NCBI GenBank assembly: GCA_903847545.1
Contig: CAINDZ010000676.1
Location: 1 to 9,025, forward strand
Length of the DNA: 9,025 nt
Reading direction: 5' to 3'
From: an uncultured bacterium
Lineage (GTDB): Bacteria; Krumholzibacteriota; Krumholzibacteriia; LZORAL124-64-63
Part shown: positions 5,897-9,025 of the stretch, in pieces
Layout: each line of letters begins with the position of its first letter
How positions within the stretch are numbered: the stretch's first letter is position 1
Notes under the pieces: model-generated
What the model saw: only the letters and a program-made list of their open reading frames with translations
Database searches by the model: none
What the model was told of the DNA's origin: nothing
Program-made: the position numbers and the translations under genes

Positions 5897-7479
5897 TCCC
5901 GCCGCGTTTGTTGACCGACGGCCTGCTGCGCTCGGCGCGGCGGCATCCCGAAAAGGTCGCCGTGCGCGACGAGTCGTCGACGTGGACCTACGCCGACCTG
6001 CTGGCGGGCGCCGAGCGCGTGGCCGCCGCGCTGCTCGACGGCGGGCTGCCGCGCGGCGGTCGCGTCATCATCTACCTGGACAACAGCGGCGTGTGCGCGG
6101 CCGCCATCTACGGCGTGATGCTCGCCGGCGGCACCTTCGTCACGGTCAACCCGCAGACGAAGTCGGCCAAGCTGCGCTTCATCCTCGAGGATGCCGACGC
6201 CTTCGCCGTCGTGACCGACAAGCACCTGGCCGTCCAGTACGACGCGGCGGTGGAGGGGCTGCCGTGCCTGCGGATGGTCCTGTCGCACGGCGCGCCCGGC
6301 GACGAGGCGGCCTCGCCGCGCCGGCTGGACCTGGCCGCCGTGCTCGCGAACGGACGCCGACTCGACAAGCCGGTCCCGGTCGTGGGCTGCGACCTGGCGG
6401 CGCTCATCTACACCTCGGGCAGCACCGGCCAGCCCAAGGGCGTCATGCAGACGCACCAGTCGATGGTCTTCGCGGCGTGGAGCATCATCGAGTATCTGGA
6501 GATCGTGCCCGAGGACCGCATCCTGCTGGTGCTGCCGATGGCCTTCGACTACGGCCTGTACCAGCTGCTGATGGCGGTCTTCACCGGCGCCACGCTGGTG
6601 GTCGAGCGCTCGTTCGCGTTCCCCGGCCGCGTCTACGCCGTGATGGCCGAGCAGCAGGTGACGGTGTTCCCCGGCGTGCCGACCATCTACGCCACGATGC
6701 AGGCCTCGCACCTGAAGGCGCCGATGGCGTTCCCGTCGGTGCGTGCGGTGACCAACACGGCCGCGGCCCTGCTGCCGCACCTGCTGCCCACGCTGGCCGA
6801 GGTGTTCCCGAACGCCCGCGTGTTCAAGATGTACGGCCTGACGGAGTGCAAGCGCGTGGCCTACCTGCCGCCGCACCTGCTGGACAGCCACCCGCGCTCG
6901 GTGGGCATCGCCATCCCCGGCACCGAGGTCTCGCTGCACGCTCCGGACGGCACGCCCGTCGCGCCGGGCCAGCCGGGGATCCTGCACGTGCGCGGGCCGC
7001 ACGTGATGGTCGGCTACTGGAAGCGACCGGACCAGACGGCGCACATGCTGCGCGAGGGCCGGGTGCCCGGCGAGCGCGTGCTGGTGACGCACGACTGGTT
7101 CACGCAGGACGCCGACGGGCTGCTGCAGTTCGTCGGCCGCAGCGACGACATCATCAAGAGCCGCGGCGAGAAGGTCAGCCCCGTCGAGGTCGAGACGCTT
7201 CTGTGCCGCATGGACGGCGTCGCCCAGGCGGCGGTGGTCGGCGTGCCCGACGCGGCGCTGGGCGAGCGCATCCGCGCCTTCGTGGTGCTGGACGACGTGG
7301 ACGCGGCGGCGGGCGTGAACGCCAACACCGTGAAGCGCTTCTGCGCGATGCACCTGGAGAACTTCATGGTGCCGCAGGAGGTCGTGGTGCTGCCCGAGTT
7401 CCCGCGCACCGAGAACGGCAAGGTCGACCGGAAGCTGCTGGCACAGGAGGACGGGCCGTATGCCCCGGGCATCGCTTGA
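5893..7479 (+). CDS. AMP-forming acyl-CoA/acyl-ACP ligase (ANL superfamily)
   Basis: This 528-residue enzyme adenylates a carboxylic acid with ATP and transfers the acyl group to a thiol, most likely the phosphopantetheine of the adjacent carrier protein. The adenylation motifs are in order: YTSGSTGQPKGV (173-184), MAFDYGLYQLL (216-226), MYGLTEC (313-319), THDWF (399-403) holding the ribose-binding Asp D401, GRSDDIIKSRGEKVSPVEVE (415-434) and PRTENGKVDRK (504-514) with catalytic lysine K510. It resembles acyl-CoA ligases of exosortase/exopolysaccharide loci, which share an FDYG-rich segment after the P-loop; this similarity is from memory. One oddity is that the usual T-G-D motif reads T-H-D. 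The GTG start at 5893 overlaps the carrier-protein stop by 4 bases (GTGA); the alignable N-terminus begins right after it. The substrate cannot be predicted by eye. Confidence 0.93.
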   Translation: MIPPRLLTDGLLRSARRHPEKVAVRDESSTWTYADLLAGAERVAAALLDGGLPRGGRVIIYLDNSGVCAAAIYGVMLAGGTFVTVNPQTKSAKLRFILEDADAFAVVTDKHLAVQYDAAVEGLPCLRMVLSHGAPGDEAASPRRLDLAAVLANGRRLDKPVPVVGCDLAALIYTSGSTGQPKGVMQTHQSMVFAAWSIIEYLEIVPEDRILLVLPMAFDYGLYQLLMAVFTGATLVVERSFAFPGRVYAVMAEQQVTVFPGVPTIYATMQASHLKAPMAFPSVRAVTNTAAALLPHLLPTLAEVFPNARVFKMYGLTECKRVAYLPPHLLDSHPRSVGIAIPGTEVSLHAPDGTPVAPGQPGILHVRGPHVMVGYWKRPDQTAHMLREGRVPGERVLVTHDWFTQDADGLLQFVGRSDDIIKSRGEKVSPVEVETLLCRMDGVAQAAVVGVPDAALGERIRAFVVLDDVDAAAGVNANTVKRFCAMHLENFMVPQEVVVLPEFPRTENGKVDRKLLAQEDGPYAPGIA

Positions 7480-8350
7480 CGAGCGGCTGGCCGCGCTCGG
7501 CGCGCAGCTGGCCCCCGCCCCCGACAAGCCGGAAGAGACGCCCGCCTCCACGCTGCGGGCCCTGTGGCTGCTGGCCGCGGGCACGCCGGCCTCGGCGGCG
7601 CTGGCGCTGGAGACCGAGCTGCCCGACCTGGACGACGACGGCCACGCCCGCCTTGACGGCCTGGTCGCCTCGCGGCTGGCCGGCACGCCGCTGGCCCACC
7701 TGACGGGCCGGCAGCGCTTCATGGGCCTCGAGTTCGCCGTCGAGCCGGGGGCCCTGATCCCCCGTGCCGAGACCGAGCTGCTGGCGAACGCCGCGCTGTC
7801 CTTCCTGAAGGCTGTGCCCGCTGCCGACGCCCGCCGCTGCCTTGACATCGGCACCGGCAGCGGCAACCTCGCCGTGACGATGGCCGCACTGTGCCCCGGG
7901 GCGCGCGTGCTGGCCAGCGACGTCTCGGAGGACGCCACCCGCGTCGCGCGGCTGAACGTGGAGCGCCTCGGCGTCGCCGACCGCGTCTCGGTGTTCGTCG
8001 GCGACCTCTTCGCGCCATTCGACACGGCCGAGCACCACGGCCGCTACCCGCTGGTGCTGTGCAACCCGCCGTACGTCTCGTCGGCGAACGTGTCGCAGAT
8101 GCCGGCCGAGATCTCGGGCCACGAGCCGGCTGCCGCCTTTGACGGCGGCTTCGGCGGCATGGGCGTGCTGCGGCGACTGCTGCGCGACGCGCCGCGGTTC
8201 CTGGCGCCGGGCGGGCGCCTGATGTTCGAGGTGGGCGCCGGGCAGGGCGAGGGCCTGCTGCGCAACATGGCGGCGGGCGGGACCTACCCGCTGGTCGAGG
8301 GGCTCAAGGACGAACGCGGCGTGGTGCGCGCGATCATCGCGGGCTGCTGA
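7460..8350 (+). CDS. PrmC/HemK-family SAM-dependent methyltransferase
   Basis: This 296-residue class I methyltransferase has both parts of the PrmC family: an N-terminal helical domain (about 1-75) and a SAM-binding Rossmann domain. Visible family motifs are GTPLAHLTGRQRFMGLEF (75-92), PRAETELL (101-108), the SAM loop DIGTGSGNLA (129-138), the catalytic NPPY (202-205) that contacts the amide of the substrate, and HEPAAAFDGG (221-230). PrmC methylates the side-chain amide nitrogen of the GGQ glutamine in release factors. It usually sits beside prfA, which is not here. The ATG at 7460 has GGAGG 9 bases upstream and lies 20 bases inside the ligase gene, so translation is coupled. Either it is the genomic PrmC placed in an odd operon or a paralogue acting on an amide product of this pathway; the sequence alone does not decide. 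The C-terminus (DERGVVRAII) is complete. Confidence 0.9.
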   Translation: MPRASLDERLAALGAQLAPAPDKPEETPASTLRALWLLAAGTPASAALALETELPDLDDDGHARLDGLVASRLAGTPLAHLTGRQRFMGLEFAVEPGALIPRAETELLANAALSFLKAVPAADARRCLDIGTGSGNLAVTMAALCPGARVLASDVSEDATRVARLNVERLGVADRVSVFVGDLFAPFDTAEHHGRYPLVLCNPPYVSSANVSQMPAEISGHEPAAAFDGGFGGMGVLRRLLRDAPRFLAPGGRLMFEVGAGQGEGLLRNMAAGGTYPLVEGLKDERGVVRAIIAGC

Positions 8351-8362
8351 ACCGAAGAACAC

Positions 8363-8381
8363 GCGCCGGCCGGGCCGGCGC
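8363..8381 (+). other. Strong GC hairpin in the spacer before the NadE-like gene
   Basis: An 8-bp perfect stem (8363-8370 with 8374-8381) around the loop CGG occupies much of the 42-base gap between the methyltransferase stop and the NadE-like start. A G-run, not a T-run, follows, so intrinsic termination is unlikely. It ends 11 bases before the ATG and touches the GGGGGTGG that would serve as ribosome site, so it could reduce or regulate translation of the next gene. Confidence 0.45.
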
Positions 8382-8392
8382 CGGGGGTGGAC

Positions 8393-9025
8393 ATGTTCGA
8401 CCGCAACGTGCTGGACCTGGACCTCGAGCGCGAGGCCGAGGGGATCGCCTCCGCCCTGCGCTCCGTCGTGCAGGGGAAGCTGCGCTGCCGCGGCCTGGTC
8501 GTCGGCATCAGCGGCGGCATCGACAGCTCGGTCACCACGGCGCTGGCCGTGCGCGCGGTCGGGCGCGAGCGAGTCTACGGGCTGCTGATGCCCGAGTACC
8601 ACTCCAGCCCCGACAGTACGCGCCGCGGCCTGATGGTGGTCGAGGACCTGGGCATCGCCCACGCCGTCGAGGAGATCGGCCCGGCCCTCGAGGCCATCGG
8701 CTGCTACCGCCGCTACGAGGAGGCCGTGCGCCGCGTCGTGCCCGGTTACGGCCCCGGCTGGAAGAGCAAGGTGGTCCTGCCCGGCGACCTGCTCGACTCC
8801 GACCGCGTCAACGTCACGCGCCTGGTCGTGCAGTCGCCCGATGGCGCCCAGGACACGGTGCGCCTGCCCGGCGAGGCCTACCTCGAACTGGTGGCGGCGA
8901 ACAACTTCAAGCAGCGCATCCGCAAGAACCTCGAGTACCACCACGCCGACCGCCTGCGCTACGCGGTGGCCGGCACGCCCAACCGGCTGGAGTACGACCA
9001 GGGGTTCTTCGTCAAGAACGGCGAC
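8393..9025 (+). CDS. NAD(+) synthetase-like PP-loop amide ligase, 3'-truncated by window edge
   Basis: An open frame of 211 codons runs from the ATG at 8393 to the window edge without a stop. The product resembles ammonia-dependent NAD synthetase, which adenylates the carboxylate of nicotinate adenine dinucleotide and replaces AMP with ammonia. It has the PP-loop GISGGIDSS (38-46), NFKQRIRKN (171-179, matching the family's N-x-x-x-R-x-R region) and GTPNRLEYDQGFFVKNGD (194-211), matching the family GT-x-x-x-E...G-[YF]-F-x-K-x-GD signature. The P-loop starts near residue 38, so there is no N-terminal nitrilase-type glutaminase domain; ammonia must come from elsewhere. Relative to E. coli NadE, recalled from memory, about 35 extra residues stand between the P-loop and the R-x-R motif, roughly 118-165. 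With the biosynthetic neighbours, a diverged amide ligase is possible; a genuine NadE is the alternative. The C-terminal part is outside the window. Confidence 0.85.
   Translation, partial: MFDRNVLDLDLEREAEGIASALRSVVQGKLRCRGLVVGISGGIDSSVTTALAVRAVGRERVYGLLMPEYHSSPDSTRRGLMVVEDLGIAHAVEEIGPALEAIGCYRRYEEAVRRVVPGYGPGWKSKVVLPGDLLDSDRVNVTRLVVQSPDGAQDTVRLPGEAYLELVAANNFKQRIRKNLEYHHADRLRYAVAGTPNRLEYDQGFFVKNGD

Noticed and set aside
5982..7703. A 573-codon plus-strand frame inside the ligase gene
   Set aside because: It is a shifted-frame shadow of the ligase with arginine-rich, motif-free sequence.
4213..8025. A 1270-codon open frame on the minus strand opposite the amidotransferase, ACP, ligase and methyltransferase genes
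   Set aside because: It is an antisense shadow created by extreme third-position GC. The product is low-complexity (His/Arg/Ala/Val/Gly-rich) with no recognisable domain, while the plus strand carries four clear protein families.

Overview
The window comes from a very GC-rich bacterium: almost every third codon position is G or C, and long stop-free antisense frames result. Nothing in it is decisive for a phylum. It is chromosome-like, with no phage, IS, CRISPR, rRNA or tRNA signal. Two gene blocks diverge from a non-coding region at 3203-3609.

Left block (minus strand, read right to left): a small carboxymuconolactone-decarboxylase/AhpD-like protein (2840-3202), a YhcH/YjgK/YiaL-family protein (2380-2835), a polytopic GT-C-like membrane protein (839-2371) and the start of cysD, the small subunit of sulfate adenylyltransferase (1-734, cut by the window edge). 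The first three genes are packed with 4- and 8-base gaps and look like one transcript. cysD follows after 104 bases that hold two short hairpins. It has a TTG start and probably opens a cysD-cysN sulfate-activation unit continuing to the left.

Right block (plus strand): a long asparagine-synthetase-type amidotransferase (3610-5622), a free-standing acyl carrier protein (5642-5896), an AMP-forming acyl ligase (5893-7479), a PrmC/HemK-type methyltransferase (7460-8350) and an NAD-synthetase-like amide ligase (8393 to the window edge). Gaps and overlaps are +19, -4, -20 and +42 bases, so this is almost certainly one operon. The set suggests a biosynthetic pathway: the ligase activates a carboxylic acid and loads it on the carrier protein, two PP-loop enzymes form amides (one with its own glutaminase domain), and a methyltransferase of the glutamine-amide-methylating family may modify a product. 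The ligase and amidotransferase resemble enzymes found in exopolysaccharide/exosortase and O-antigen loci, so surface-glycan or small-molecule tailoring is the most reasonable reading. The substrate cannot be read from the sequence.

The right block is the most interesting part of the window. The enzymes are of known families, but I do not recognise the combination as a named pathway.
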